DNA of 38,696 nt from Deltaproteobacteria bacterium (GCA_012728915.1 JAAYEC010000032.1:1-38696), one strand, 5' to 3'; positions 22,117 to 30,984 are shown, numbered from the stretch's first letter. Program-made: numbers and translations. The notes: a model not told the origin generated them from the letters alone.

Positions 22117-23118
22117 ATGAAAAAGCCGCTGCTCATGGACCTGGAGGACAACGTCTTCCTCGAGGACGATGCGCTCGTCGTCATCGACCGGCGAAGACTC
22201 CCGCGCGAGATCGTCCGCCTGCGATGCCCCGACCACGAGGCCGTGGCACGGGCCATCGAGGAGATGGCCGTGCAGGGGGCGGGCGACATCGCCATCACGG
22301 CGGGGTTCGGCCTGTACCTCGCGGCGCGCCAGGCCGAACAGGGCGCCGCCGCGAAACGGGACGACGCGCTCCGCGCGGCGGCGGCGAGGCTCATCGCAAC
22401 CCGGCCCACGGGCTATCACCTGGCGGCCCTTGTCAACAAGCTCATGCGCCGCGTCGGCGAAGCCGGGGATGCCGTTCCCGCCTCCGGGGTCATCCTCTCG
22501 TCCCTGCGCCGGTCCCTGGAGGCCCAGCGCCGGATCTCCGAGGACACGGGCCGGCACGCCGAGACGCTGCTTGCCTCCGGCGACCGTGTCCTGACGCACT
22601 GCTTTGCCGGGCCGGCCCTGCTGTACATGCTGGCGTTCGCGCGGGAAAAGGGAAAGGAGCTCCGCGTGGTCTGCACGGAGACGCGGCCCTACCTCCAGGG
22701 GGCGCGGCTGACAGCCTGGTCCGTGAGCGAGCTGGGCATCGACACGACGCTCATCACCGACAACATGGCCGCCCACTGCATGGCGAAGGGGATGGTGAAC
22801 AAGCTCTTCGCCGCGGCCGACCGCGTGGCCATGGACGGGGTCGTGGCCAACAAGGTGGGCACGCTCCAGCTGGCCATCTGCGCGGACTACTTCAAGATCC
22901 CCTTCTATGTCCTCGCTTACGGGGGGCCGGACCCCGGGACCCTGCGGGGAGCCGATATCCCGATCGAGGAGAGGGACCCGCGGGAGGTCCTCGAGTTCCT
23001 GGGCGCGCCGATCAGCGGCCCCTGCGTGAAGGGCTACTACCCGGCCTTCGATCTGACGCCGGCAGGGCTGGTGACGGGGATCGTGACGGCAGCGGGGGTC
23101 AACCCGAGACAAGCATGA
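22117..23118 (+). CDS. divergent MtnA/eIF2B-alpha-like aldose-phosphate isomerase
   Basis: The family includes methylthioribose-1-phosphate isomerase (MtnA) and ribose-1,5-bisphosphate isomerase. The 333-residue product has the conserved RPTGYHL, THCFAGPALLYM (active-site Cys), CTETRPYLQGARLTAW, ITDNMAAH, ADRVAMDGVVANKVGT (active-site Asp) and KIPFYVLA. Differences from standard MtnA are clear: GAGDIAITAGFGLYLA replaces the usual GAPAIG segment, and FAGP replaces the usual NTGALA. A start other than 22117 is unlikely since MKKPLLMDLEDN leads directly into the fold. No other methionine-salvage gene is nearby, so the substrate may differ. It is downstream of a DUF6125 gene. Confidence 0.8.
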   Translation: MKKPLLMDLEDNVFLEDDALVVIDRRRLPREIVRLRCPDHEAVARAIEEMAVQGAGDIAITAGFGLYLAARQAEQGAAAKRDDALRAAAARLIATRPTGYHLAALVNKLMRRVGEAGDAVPASGVILSSLRRSLEAQRRISEDTGRHAETLLASGDRVLTHCFAGPALLYMLAFAREKGKELRVVCTETRPYLQGARLTAWSVSELGIDTTLITDNMAAHCMAKGMVNKLFAAADRVAMDGVVANKVGTLQLAICADYFKIPFYVLAYGGPDPGTLRGADIPIEERDPREVLEFLGAPISGPCVKGYYPAFDLTPAGLVTGIVTAAGVNPRQA

Positions 23119-23166
23119 AGGGGAGGGGGCGATTCGGGAGGCACGGCCTTTCCGTGCACCGCCCGA

Positions 23167-23382
23167 TCACTGGTACAGGATATCCCGTTGCGCCGAGGGG
23201 TCGGCCTTCTCCACCGCCAGGGCCGAGCCGGGGATCAGGTAGCTCCGCATCCGGCCGGGCAGGTAGACCAGGAACCAGGGGTCGTCGGGTCGATACTCCC
23301 CGCGCCGGCCGACGATCTTCCCCCGGGAACCCTTCATCGGGTGGCCGGGATGGGTGACGACGACGAAATCGCCGAGTTCCAT
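23167..23382 (-). CDS. small hypothetical protein, 71 aa
   Basis: The product begins MELGDFVVVTHPGHPMKGSRGKIV, a pattern of short beta-strands like a KOW/SH3 barrel (VxVxxGxxxGxxGxIV). No family was recognised with confidence. The ribosome site AAAAGGAG lies 8 nt before the ATG, and a good promoter is found upstream. Convergent with the MtnA-like gene. Confidence 0.65.
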   Translation of the reverse strand: MELGDFVVVTHPGHPMKGSRGKIVGRRGEYRPDDPWFLVYLPGRMRSYLIPGSALAVEKADPSAQRDILYQ

Positions 23383-23422
23383 GGCGCTGCTCCTTTTGAG
23401 AAAGAAACCTATCGGCGAACAG

Positions 23423-23451
23423 ATGATAGCACAGCGACGGGGGGATCACAA
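23423..23451 (-). promoter_or_regulatory. sigma-70-like promoter of the 71-aa gene
   Basis: TTGTGA (23451-23446), 17 bp, TATCAT (23428-23423), about 41 nt upstream of the ATG. The rest of 23383-23688 shows no gene. Confidence 0.6.
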
Positions 23452-23688
23452 CAGGGAAGACGAGGGGCCGGAACGAAGAAAAGGAACAGATCACGGACCC
23501 GCGGCCCGGTTCGGAGCTCCGGGTGAAAGGGTGCAAGGCGGGCTTCGGGCTTCCGGAATCCGGATTCAGGATCAGGAAAGAACCTCTTCCTTCAGAAACC
23601 TGGAATCCCGGGACCCGAATCCGTTCTTTGTTGGACGAAACAGGGAAGAGGAGACGAACCGGACACGCGGCAAGCCAAGGGGGGACCG

Positions 23689-24003
23689 ATGACTGAGATC
23701 AAGATGCCCATTCATTTCCACGCCAACTACAAGGTCATCATCCGCACGGCAGACTGGGAGACGAGGGAGAGGGCCCAGAAGCTCACCGTCCGGGAGCTGA
23801 CCCCGGAAGAGCGGAAGGCCTCGTTCAAAAGCCTCGCCGAGAAGGACATGCCGACGCACCAGATCACATTCTACGATTTCGGCTGCAAGCGGGTGATCGA
23901 AGGAAAACTGCTGGAGAACGTCGAGGAGAAGATCGTCTTCAAGGTCCAGGAGAAGGAGTACGAGTTCTCGCACTTGAAGCCGCCGGCCCCTGCCGCCCGC
24001 TGA
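23689..24003 (+). CDS. hypothetical protein, 104 aa
   Basis: Not recognised. It starts MTEIKMPIHFHANYKVIIRTADW and is rich in Lys and Glu, with beta-strand character near the C-terminus (KIVFKVQEKEYEF). There is no signal peptide. CAAGGGGGGA precedes the ATG, supporting translation. It lies alone between repeats. Confidence 0.6.
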   Translation: MTEIKMPIHFHANYKVIIRTADWETRERAQKLTVRELTPEERKASFKSLAEKDMPTHQITFYDFGCKRVIEGKLLENVEEKIVFKVQEKEYEFSHLKPPAPAAR

Positions 24004-24063
24004 CGGCAGCCCTATGCGGATTATACGGTACTCGTATACTCGCTGGCTCACCGTTTGCGAAGC

Positions 24064-24156
24064 CAGGAAGATCGGAAGTTAAGAAGAGCGGCCCGGATGA
24101 AACAGTCCGTTTCTTTACCGCTCTCCTGCTCTTCCTCACTTCCGCTCTTCCCGAAC
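24064..24156 (+). repeat. dispersed GGAAGATCGGAAG repeat with long hairpin
   Basis: Contains GGAAGATCGGAAG and TTAAGAAG as in the minus strand of 2668-2818, followed by complementary parts (AAGAGCGG and CCGCTCTT) that can form a hairpin. It lies between the 104-aa gene and the histidine kinase and might help end transcription of both, although the U-run is poor. Confidence 0.6.
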
Positions 24157-24219
24157 GATCGTCGCAGTTTGCCTTCAGGGCGACTGCTGCATCAACGTCG
24201 AAACCCGGGGTTGTAGGAA

Positions 24220-26964
24220 TCACGCCACGGCGCGCTTCTCGGCCGGCTGTCCCAGGATTTCGCGGATTTTCTTCGACAGGTCGATGATGCTGAAGGGCTT
24301 CTGGATGAAGCCTCCACAGCCGCGCGAGAGGATGTTCGAGGCCTGACCGTTGAGGCTGTAGCCGCTCGCCAGGAGGACCTTCACCGAGGGGTTGATGTCC
24401 TTCATGGCGTCGAACACCCGTCCGCCGCCCATCTCGGGCATGATCATGTCGAGGATCACCATGTCGATCTCGCCGGCCTTCTGCCGGTAGATCTCGATCG
24501 CCTCAGGCCCGCCGCGGGCCGCAAGCACCTGATATCCGAGCGTCTTCAGAACCTCCACGCCCACGTTGAGCACAATGTCCTCGTCGTCGACAATGAGGAT
24601 CGTCTCCGTGCCCTTGATGACCTGGCGTTCCAGCGCGGCGTCCACGACGGCCCCGCTCGCGGAAACAGGCAGGTAGAGGTTGAAAGCCGTGCCGTGACCG
24701 CGCTCGCTGTACAGGGTGATGAAGCCGCCGTGGTTGCGGATGATCCCGTAGGCCGAGGCCAGGCCGAGGCCTGTCCCGCGGCCCCGCCCCTTCGTCGTGA
24801 AGAAGGGCTCGAAGACTCGCTGCCGCGTCGGCTCGTCCATACCGATCCCGGTGTCGGTGATGGAGATCTTGACATAGCGGCCGGGCTTGGCCTTGTGGGG
24901 CTTCACGAACAGCTCGTCGAGGATCATGTTTTGCGTCGAGAGGGTCATCTCGCCGCCGCCGGGCATGGCCTGCCAGGCGTTGACGTACATGTTGAGAAGC
25001 ACCTGTTCGATCTGCCCGCGGTCGGCGTCGACGACCCACAGGCCATCCTGCTCGCGGCGGGTGATCTTGATTTCTTTCTTCGTGCGCCCGAACATGTCCG
25101 AGGATTTTCGGATGAGGTCGTTGAGGTCCGTGGGCTTCACCTCGTACTTGCCCCCGCGGGCGAACCCCAACAGCTGACGCGTCAGCGTGGCGCCGCTGCG
25201 GATCATGTCCTCGACACCCGTGAGGTGGGCCCCGTGGGGGTGATCGCTCGAGGTGTCCATGAGCATGAGCGAGATGTGGCCCTGGATGCCCATGAGAAGG
25301 TTGTTGAAGTCGTGCGCGATCCCCCCGGCGAGCGTGCCGATGGCCTCCATCTTCTGGGCCTGCAGGAGCTGCGCCTCGAGCTGGCGGGTCTGGGTGATGT
25401 CGCGGGCGATGCCGCAGATGCCGGTGATCTGCCCCGCATCGTCGAACATGGGGGCCTTCACGACGTGAAGCGTGACCGCCGCCCCGTTGATGATCTCGCT
25501 GAACTCGACCTCCACCATCTCGCCGTCGAGGACGCGGTAGTCCATCTCGCGGGTCCTCCGCTCGGCGGCCTCCCCGAAGAGCTCTCCGTCGGAGAGCCCG
25601 ACGATCTCCGCGGACGTCCTGCCGAACAGCGACTCCACGCTGGGGTTCACCAGCACGTACTTCAGGGCCCGGTCCTTGATGAAGATGCAGTCGGGGGCCG
25701 TCTCGAAGATGGCCCGGAAGTTTTCCTCGCTCTTGCGCAGGGCCTCCTCGGCGAGCTTGCGTTCGGTGATGTCGTGGACCATGGCGATGACGCCGACGAC
25801 TTCCCCGCGCGAGTTTCGGTACGGGGCATAGGTGCCCGAAATCCACCCCGTCTTGCCGCTCTGGGGAACGTAGTAGGTCAAATCCGGCGACGCAATCGTG
25901 GCCCCGTCGAGAGCCCGCTCCAGCAGGACCTCCACCCCCTGGTCCCGGCTGTGAGGAAACACGTCGAAGGCGCTCATGCCCAAGACGTCCCCGGCGGGAA
26001 GCCCCGTGAGTTCCTCCATGAACCGGTTCCACACGATAAAGCGAAAATCCCGGTCATAGACGACAATCCCCTCGTTGGCGCTGGAGATGAGCTCCTTGTT
26101 GAACCGCTCGGATTCGCGCAGCGCCTTCTCGCTGCGCCTGCGCTGGGTGATGTCCTCGTAGACGGCTATGATCCGGCCTTCCCGGAGGGTCTCGCCGATG
26201 CGCGAGGCATGCAGCCGCACGACGATCTCGCGGCCGTCCATGCGGCGGCAGGGAATCTCGGCGCTGCAGGTGCGCTGCCGCCTCAGCGTGGAATAGAGGA
26301 ACCTGCCGATGTCGGCGTATTCCTCGTCGCTGCGGTAGAGGATGCCCGTCGTCTTTCCGATGAGGTCGCCGGGGCGCCACCCGAAGACGGCGTCGACGGC
26401 GTCGTTGGCGAAGATGATACGCCGTTTGGCGAGGCCCAGCACGGCGTGGGGAATGGCGTCGAGGATCGAGGCCTCCAGGGCCTCGAGGTCCTGAAGCCTT
26501 CGGCCCCGTTCCTTCTGGGCCGTGATGTCCATGGAGTTGCCCAGGACGGCCCGTTTCCCCTTGTACCGGATGGGCGTCACCGTTTCCATGACCCAGCGGA
26601 CCAGCCCGTCCCTGGTGACGATGCGGTACTCGTAGGGGGCCGAGCTCCGGCCTTTCAGCATCGCACGCGCCTCCTCGCGGATCGATTCGCGGTCGTCGGG
26701 GTGCACGATGTCGATGCTCTTCATGCCGATCATCTCGTCGATGGCGTACCCGGCGAGCATGGCGGCCTTGTCGTTGAGAAAGTCGAAGCGCCCGTCGAGG
26801 ATGACGTAGACGCCGGAATGCGAACTCCGGGCCAGGGTTTCGTAAAGCTGGAGGGATTCGGCCGGCTCCTCACGCCGTGGCTTTTCGCGGGAATCGAGCT
26901 GTCTCCGGAGGGCTTCGATTTCTTCGATGAGCTGCTGCTTCGTTTTTCTGCTCGGGACGGCCAT
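24220..26964 (-). CDS. multi-PAS hybrid sensor histidine kinase with receiver domain
   Basis: The 914-residue protein starts with a short coiled coil (1-35), then four PAS domains (about 40-155, 163-280, 285-405, 410-530), a HisKA domain with H551 in GGIAHDFNNLL, a HATPase_c domain (N-box VLLNMYVNAWQAM, G-boxes DTGIGMD and GRGTGLGLASAYG) and a C-terminal receiver with its phospho-Asp in MVILDMIMPEMGG and the conserved Lys in FIQKPF. There is no transmembrane segment, so sensing is cytoplasmic. The kinase is an orphan: no response regulator gene is adjacent, and the output target is unknown. GAGAGGG precedes the ATG at 26964. Confidence 0.95.
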   Translation of the reverse strand: MAVPSRKTKQQLIEEIEALRRQLDSREKPRREEPAESLQLYETLARSSHSGVYVILDGRFDFLNDKAAMLAGYAIDEMIGMKSIDIVHPDDRESIREEARAMLKGRSSAPYEYRIVTRDGLVRWVMETVTPIRYKGKRAVLGNSMDITAQKERGRRLQDLEALEASILDAIPHAVLGLAKRRIIFANDAVDAVFGWRPGDLIGKTTGILYRSDEEYADIGRFLYSTLRRQRTCSAEIPCRRMDGREIVVRLHASRIGETLREGRIIAVYEDITQRRRSEKALRESERFNKELISSANEGIVVYDRDFRFIVWNRFMEELTGLPAGDVLGMSAFDVFPHSRDQGVEVLLERALDGATIASPDLTYYVPQSGKTGWISGTYAPYRNSRGEVVGVIAMVHDITERKLAEEALRKSEENFRAIFETAPDCIFIKDRALKYVLVNPSVESLFGRTSAEIVGLSDGELFGEAAERRTREMDYRVLDGEMVEVEFSEIINGAAVTLHVVKAPMFDDAGQITGICGIARDITQTRQLEAQLLQAQKMEAIGTLAGGIAHDFNNLLMGIQGHISLMLMDTSSDHPHGAHLTGVEDMIRSGATLTRQLLGFARGGKYEVKPTDLNDLIRKSSDMFGRTKKEIKITRREQDGLWVVDADRGQIEQVLLNMYVNAWQAMPGGGEMTLSTQNMILDELFVKPHKAKPGRYVKISITDTGIGMDEPTRQRVFEPFFTTKGRGRGTGLGLASAYGIIRNHGGFITLYSERGHGTAFNLYLPVSASGAVVDAALERQVIKGTETILIVDDEDIVLNVGVEVLKTLGYQVLAARGGPEAIEIYRQKAGEIDMVILDMIMPEMGGGRVFDAMKDINPSVKVLLASGYSLNGQASNILSRGCGGFIQKPFSIIDLSKKIREILGQPAEKRAVA

Positions 26965-27120
26965 CTACCCTCTCGGAAAGAAAGGTTTTGTTTGAGGCTT
27001 TTTTGCGTCGGGAAACGGTGCGGTCGGGGTACCCGCATTCGTGCAAATACTCTGCCAAGAACCCCCGGGAGGGACCGCCGAGAGGACGCCTGCTATCCCT
27101 TCGGAATTGCGCGGAAAAGT

Positions 27121-27149
27121 TTGACTTCGGCCCGCGCCGTGCGTAGGAT
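27121..27149 (+). promoter_or_regulatory. sigma-70-like promoter of the TPM gene
   Basis: TTGACT, 17 bp spacer, TAGGAT. Transcription would start near 27156, about 106 nt before the TPM start codon. The remainder of 26965-27261 shows no gene. Confidence 0.65.
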
Positions 27150-27261
27150 ATGTTCTCGTCGGGCGTCATCGGCCCGACCCGACCGGACGATCCTCTGACA
27201 CAGGGGCGGCTGCCCGGTCAAAAACATGAAGTTGTGAAGTTATGAAGGGGGATCCGCCTGC

Positions 27262-28041
27262 ATGACAGGTCGCCTGGCCCCGGTGCTTCTTCTGCTGCTT
27301 GCATTCGTGTTCCTCGCAGGGCCGGTTCCGGCGGCGGACCCTGTCTTGCCGAGGCCTTTGGGGGCCGTCAACGACTTTGCCGGCGTGATCTCCGTGGCCG
27401 AGCGTGAATCCATGGAGGGCCTCGCCCGGGAGGTCCTGCAGAAGACGGGAACGGCCGTCGTCGTCGCCACGGTGCCCACCGTGGGGGACTGGACGGCCGA
27501 TGATTACGCAACCCGCCTCTACGAGGCCTGGGGTATCGGAAAGAGAGGGGAGGACAAGGGGGTGCTCATCCTGCTCGCCCTGAAAGAGCGGAGGGTGAGG
27601 ATCGAGACGGGCTACGGCGTCGAGGGCATCCTTCCCGACGGGGTCGCCGGCGAGATTCTCCGGCTCCACGTCATCCCGCTGCTCAAACAGGGCGATTACG
27701 GCAAGGGGCTCGCCAACGCCGTGTCGGCCGTCTCGGACGTGATCGCCCGCCATGCCGGCGTGACGCTCACGGGCAGGCCGCAGATGAGGCCGGCGAGGCC
27801 GGCGGGGGAAACGCCGGTGAGCCCCTTCACCCTGGTGCTGCTCACCGTCGTCGCCCTGTTGCTCCTCTTCACGGAGACGGGGCGACATATCCTGGCCATG
27901 ATCCTCTTCGACGGGTCGGGCCGCGGCGGGGGGATCCGCTACGGCGGTCGGTCCTCCGGAGGCTTCGGGGGCTTCGGCGGAGGCTTCGGGGGCTTCGGCG
28001 GAGGGATGAGCGGCGGCGGCGGGGCGGGGGGGAACTTCTGA
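27262..28041 (+). CDS. TPM-domain (YgcG family) secreted or membrane protein
   Basis: The 259-residue product has a Sec signal peptide (hydrophobic core LLLLLAFVFLAG, cleavage near VPAADP), a TPM domain (residues ~40-165; VNDFAGVIS, GTAVVVATV, GIGKRGEDKGVLILLALKERRVRIETGYGVEGILPDG), one membrane helix (about 195-213) and a long Gly-rich tail (GGFGGFGGG repeats). This is the usual YgcG layout; TPM proteins often occur with LemA, as here two genes downstream. The role in the envelope is not established. GAAGGGGGA precedes the ATG. Confidence 0.92.
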   Translation: MTGRLAPVLLLLLAFVFLAGPVPAADPVLPRPLGAVNDFAGVISVAERESMEGLAREVLQKTGTAVVVATVPTVGDWTADDYATRLYEAWGIGKRGEDKGVLILLALKERRVRIETGYGVEGILPDGVAGEILRLHVIPLLKQGDYGKGLANAVSAVSDVIARHAGVTLTGRPQMRPARPAGETPVSPFTLVLLTVVALLLLFTETGRHILAMILFDGSGRGGGIRYGGRSSGGFGGFGGGFGGFGGGMSGGGGAGGNF

Positions 28042-28044
28042 GAA

Positions 28045-28160
28045 GGCGGAAGATCGGAAGCCAGGAAGAGAGGAAGAGCAGAAAATGTGTCTGTCTGTCC
28101 TGTTCCTCCTCAGCTCTGCTCTTCCTGACTTCGCCGGCAGCGGCTTCAGGTCTCAGGCAT
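28045..28160 (+). repeat. dispersed GGAAGATCGGAAG repeat with long hairpin
   Basis: Starts with CGGAAGATCGGAAGCCAGG, then AGGAAGAGCAGA (28070-28081) whose complement TCTGCTCTTCCT follows about 30 nt later, then GGTCTCAGGCAT as in the copies at 2668 and 2759. It may act as a terminator or processing site between the TPM and nucleotidyltransferase genes. Confidence 0.6.
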
Positions 28161-28205
28161 CGGGGCCGGTTTATGCCGGAAAAATGGACTGAGGAAGCAA
28201 AACGT

Positions 28206-28940
28206 ATGGCAAAGGCACCGAAGACACCGCAGGAGGTTTTTCCGGAGATCGTGGCGGATCTCAAGGGCGCCTACGGCGACGCCCTGCAATCCGTCGTTCT
28301 GTACGGCAGCGGGGCGCGAGGGGACTACGTCGCGGGAAAATCGGACATCAATTTCCTCGTCGTCCTGGCCGAGGACGCGGCAGAGGAACTCGAGAAAATC
28401 CTGCCCGCGATCCCGAGATGGAGAAAGCGGGCGGTGGCAACCCCCGTGATCATGACGAAGGCCCTGATCGCCTCCTCGCTGGATGTCTACCCCGTCGAGT
28501 TCCTGAACATGAAGCGGCACTACCGGGTCGTCTGCGGCGAGGATGTGCTCATGGATCTTGCCTTCGACCGCGAGAACCTGCGCCGCCAATGCGAGAGGGA
28601 GTTGAAGGGGAAGTGGGTGCTGCTCCGCACAGGTTTTCTGGAAACGGAGGGCAAGACAGAGGCGGTGCGGCGCCTGCTGGCGGCATCGATCACGGCCTTT
28701 CTGTCCGTCTTCGCGGCGCTGCTCGAGATCAAGGGCAGGGCGATCCCCGGCTCCCGGCGGGAGATCGTGTCCGCCGTGGCCGAGGCCTACGGCATCAGTC
28801 CCGATCCGTTTCTGCAGTGCATCGGCCTTCGTGAAGGGAGAAAAGACGCGCCGCTCGCGGAGATGAAGAGCATCTTCCGGTCCTGCTCGGCGGAGATCGG
28901 AAAGCTGACCCGGGCGGTCGACGAGCTGAGGGTTTCATGA
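28206..28940 (+). CDS. nucleotidyltransferase-domain protein
   Basis: The product (244 aa from the ATG at 28206; an ATG at 28173 is possible) has the pol-beta nucleotidyltransferase motif GSGARGDYVAGKSDINFLVVL, with the Gly-Ser and the two-Asp (D-x-N) arrangement in which the second metal-binding Asp is replaced by Asn. A helical C-terminal region follows. Related proteins include aminoglycoside adenylyltransferases and MNT-type antitoxins. The D-to-N change may lower activity. It sits between the TPM and LemA genes, an unusual place; its target is unknown. Confidence 0.8.
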   Translation: MAKAPKTPQEVFPEIVADLKGAYGDALQSVVLYGSGARGDYVAGKSDINFLVVLAEDAAEELEKILPAIPRWRKRAVATPVIMTKALIASSLDVYPVEFLNMKRHYRVVCGEDVLMDLAFDRENLRRQCERELKGKWVLLRTGFLETEGKTEAVRRLLAASITAFLSVFAALLEIKGRAIPGSRREIVSAVAEAYGISPDPFLQCIGLREGRKDAPLAEMKSIFRSCSAEIGKLTRAVDELRVS

Positions 28941-28987
28941 AACAAAAAATCCAGGGACCGGGCAAACGGGCTTGATGAGGAGGTTCT

Positions 28988-29557
28988 ATGGCTAAGAAAG
29001 GATTGCTGATTGCGCTTGTCGTGGCGGCCGTGATCGCCGTCTCGCTGTACGGCTTCGTCAAGGGAACGTACAACGACTTCGTCACCCTCGACGAGAAGGT
29101 CAAGTCGTCGTGGGCCCAGGTGGAAAACCAGCTCCAGCGGCGCTTCGACCTGATCCCGAATCTCGTGGAGACCGTGAAGGGCTACGCCAAACACGAGCGG
29201 GAGGTCCTGACGGAAGTGACGAACGCGCGGGCCCGGGTGGGAGGCGCAGGAACCATCCCGGACAAGATCCAGGCCAACAACGAACTGACCTCCGCATTGA
29301 GCCGCCTGCTCGTCGTGGTGGAGAACTATCCCGACCTCAAGGCAAACCAGAACTTCCTGAAGCTGCAGGATGAGCTGGCCGGGACGGAAAACCGGATCGC
29401 CACGGAACGCAGGCGCTACAACGAGGCCGTCCAGGCCTACAACGTGCGGGTCCGCAGCTTCCCCGCGAACCTGCTGGCGGGGATGTTCGGCTTCGGCCAG
29501 GCGACCTTCTTCGAGGCGCCCGCGGCGGCCAGGACGGCGCCGCAGGTGAAGTTCTAG
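28988..29557 (+). CDS. lemA: LemA family protein
   Basis: The 189-residue protein has one N-terminal membrane helix (residues 5-23), then the LemA core (YNDFVTLDEKVKSSWAQVENQLQRRFDLIPNLVETVKGYAKHE, PDLKANQNFLKLQDELAGTENRIATERRRYNEAVQAYN, FPANLLAGMFGF), almost fully conserved in pattern. LemA proteins are helical-bundle membrane proteins of unclear function that often accompany TPM proteins. GAGGAGG precedes the ATG. Confidence 0.95.
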   Translation: MAKKGLLIALVVAAVIAVSLYGFVKGTYNDFVTLDEKVKSSWAQVENQLQRRFDLIPNLVETVKGYAKHEREVLTEVTNARARVGGAGTIPDKIQANNELTSALSRLLVVVENYPDLKANQNFLKLQDELAGTENRIATERRRYNEAVQAYNVRVRSFPANLLAGMFGFGQATFFEAPAAARTAPQVKF

Positions 29558-29579
29558 CGGCCGGGCGAAAGGCAAAGGC

Positions 29580-30137
29580 ATGCGCCCATTTCTGTTGAAA
29601 TGCCGATTTCCGGCCATCTCCGGGATGGCCCTGCTGATGGCGTTCGCGGCGGCGCTCGCCGGGTGTGAATCGACCCCGTGGAAGGACTTCCACTCGAAGG
29701 AGGGCGGGTTCTCCGTGTCGATGCCGGGAACGCCCGTCGAGAAACGCCAGGCCTTCCACACCCGGACCGGGCCCGTGGAGGCGCGTTTCTTCACGGTGGA
29801 GGCGGACCGCGGCAGCATGGTCTACATGGTCGTCTACGGGGACTACCCCGAGGCCCTCATGGTCACGGGCGACCGGGAGATGCTGCTCGATGCGGCCCGC
29901 GACGGCGCCGTGGGGAATATCCAGGGAAGACTGGTGAGCGAGCGCGCCCTGTCGCTGGGCGGCCACCCCGGGCGGGAGCTGCAGGTGCTCTCCTCCGACG
30001 GGAGGCTTGCCCTGCGGATGCGCATCTACCTCGTCAACAGCCGGCAATACCAGGTCGTGGCGGTGGCCCCGAAGGAGCTGCGCTCGACGGAGGACCGGGA
30101 CCGTTTTCTCGACTCGTTCAGGCTGACGGGAAACTGA
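29580..30137 (+). CDS. predicted lipoprotein
   Basis: The 185-residue product has a lipobox (ALAGC) after a hydrophobic signal segment, then a soluble domain (KEGGFSVSMPGTPVEKRQ, FFTVEADRGSMVYMVVYGDYP, DRFLDSFRL) of the kind seen in small envelope proteins of unknown function. It lies 22 bp after lemA, so it probably belongs to the same transcript. The Nudix gene is convergent, with only 7 bp between stop codons. Confidence 0.8.
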   Translation: MRPFLLKCRFPAISGMALLMAFAAALAGCESTPWKDFHSKEGGFSVSMPGTPVEKRQAFHTRTGPVEARFFTVEADRGSMVYMVVYGDYPEALMVTGDREMLLDAARDGAVGNIQGRLVSERALSLGGHPGRELQVLSSDGRLALRMRIYLVNSRQYQVVAVAPKELRSTEDRDRFLDSFRLTGN

Positions 30138-30144
30138 GGGGGGG

Positions 30145-30984
30145 TCAGCCCTTTTTGGGCCACGAATAGACCGGCGGCCGGCGTTCATAGGCGGTCCCGT
30201 CGGGCATGACCTCCACGTCCGCGTCGCCGATCCTCCGGATCTTCGTCAGGATGGCGGGCACGTGCCGGCGCTCCGCCGCGGTGACGGCCTCCTCGACCGT
30301 TCTGAACCGCGAGATATCGACAAGAGTCATGATCTGGGGCAGGACCATGCCGATCCTGCCCTTTTCGTATTCCTCGAGGGCCGCCGAGGGCCGCAGCCAG
30401 AGATGCTCCGTCAGCTCCACCCCGTCGTGAATGACGGCCTGGTCCGCCGGGGCCGCGGCCACAAAGAACCGCACGTCGTAGCGAAGGGGAAGGGGTTCGG
30501 GGGTGATCCAGTGCGAGAAGTAGTGGAGGCGGTCGACGGGAAGGACCAGATCTTCCTTCTCGAGCATCTCGCTGAACTTCATCTCCCCCCGGTTGAGCGC
30601 CCGGCGGTAGCCGCAGAATCGCCTGCGCTCCTCCTCCGTCCGGATGGTCACCGGAGAGCCGTCGCGCATCCGGGCGATGAGCATCCCCACCTCCTCGAAG
30701 CTCTCCCGGATGCCGGCGACCCAGGCGCCCAGGGCCTTCTCGGGACGGGACATGTCGGGCAGGATCGCGGAGGCCCGGTCGCGGTCGATCCCGCGGCAGA
30801 ATCGCTCGACGCCCGGCTCGTAGTCCTCGGGGTCCAGGATGCCACCCGGGTAGACGTGGTAGCCCGGCACGAACCGGCTTTTCCGGTTTCGCAGGACCAT
30901 GAGGACCTCAATGTCCTTCACCCCTTCCGCCCGGCAGGGCCTCAGGAGCATGACCGTCGAGGCATCGGTCGGCGTTGCGTACAT
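30145..30984 (-). CDS. Nudix hydrolase (NUDT7/NUDT19-like)
   Basis: The product (279 aa from the ATG at 30984) has a Nudix box split by an insertion: GG in YHVYPGGILDPED, and later AWVAGIRESFEEVGMLIA with the metal-binding RE-SFEE-G core. This arrangement is like the CoA-type Nudix enzymes of the NUDT7/19 group, but the substrate cannot be read from the sequence. The upstream frame (to 31128) has no ribosome site, so the ATG at 30984 is favoured though its site (GGGGATT) is weak. Confidence 0.85.
   Translation of the reverse strand: MYATPTDASTVMLLRPCRAEGVKDIEVLMVLRNRKSRFVPGYHVYPGGILDPEDYEPGVERFCRGIDRDRASAILPDMSRPEKALGAWVAGIRESFEEVGMLIARMRDGSPVTIRTEEERRRFCGYRRALNRGEMKFSEMLEKEDLVLPVDRLHYFSHWITPEPLPLRYDVRFFVAAAPADQAVIHDGVELTEHLWLRPSAALEEYEKGRIGMVLPQIMTLVDISRFRTVEEAVTAAERRHVPAILTKIRRIGDADVEVMPDGTAYERRPPVYSWPKKG

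Noticed and set aside
24694-27198. 834-codon plus-strand frame opposite the histidine kinase
   Set aside because: It is antisense to a full set of PAS, kinase and receiver motifs and has no recognisable domain itself.
24067-28061. AGATCGGAAG resembling the start of a sequencing adapter
   Set aside because: The similarity stops after about 10 bases, the copies continue into different repeat-like sequence, and they lie in the interior of the window with coherent flanks, so contamination is unlikely.
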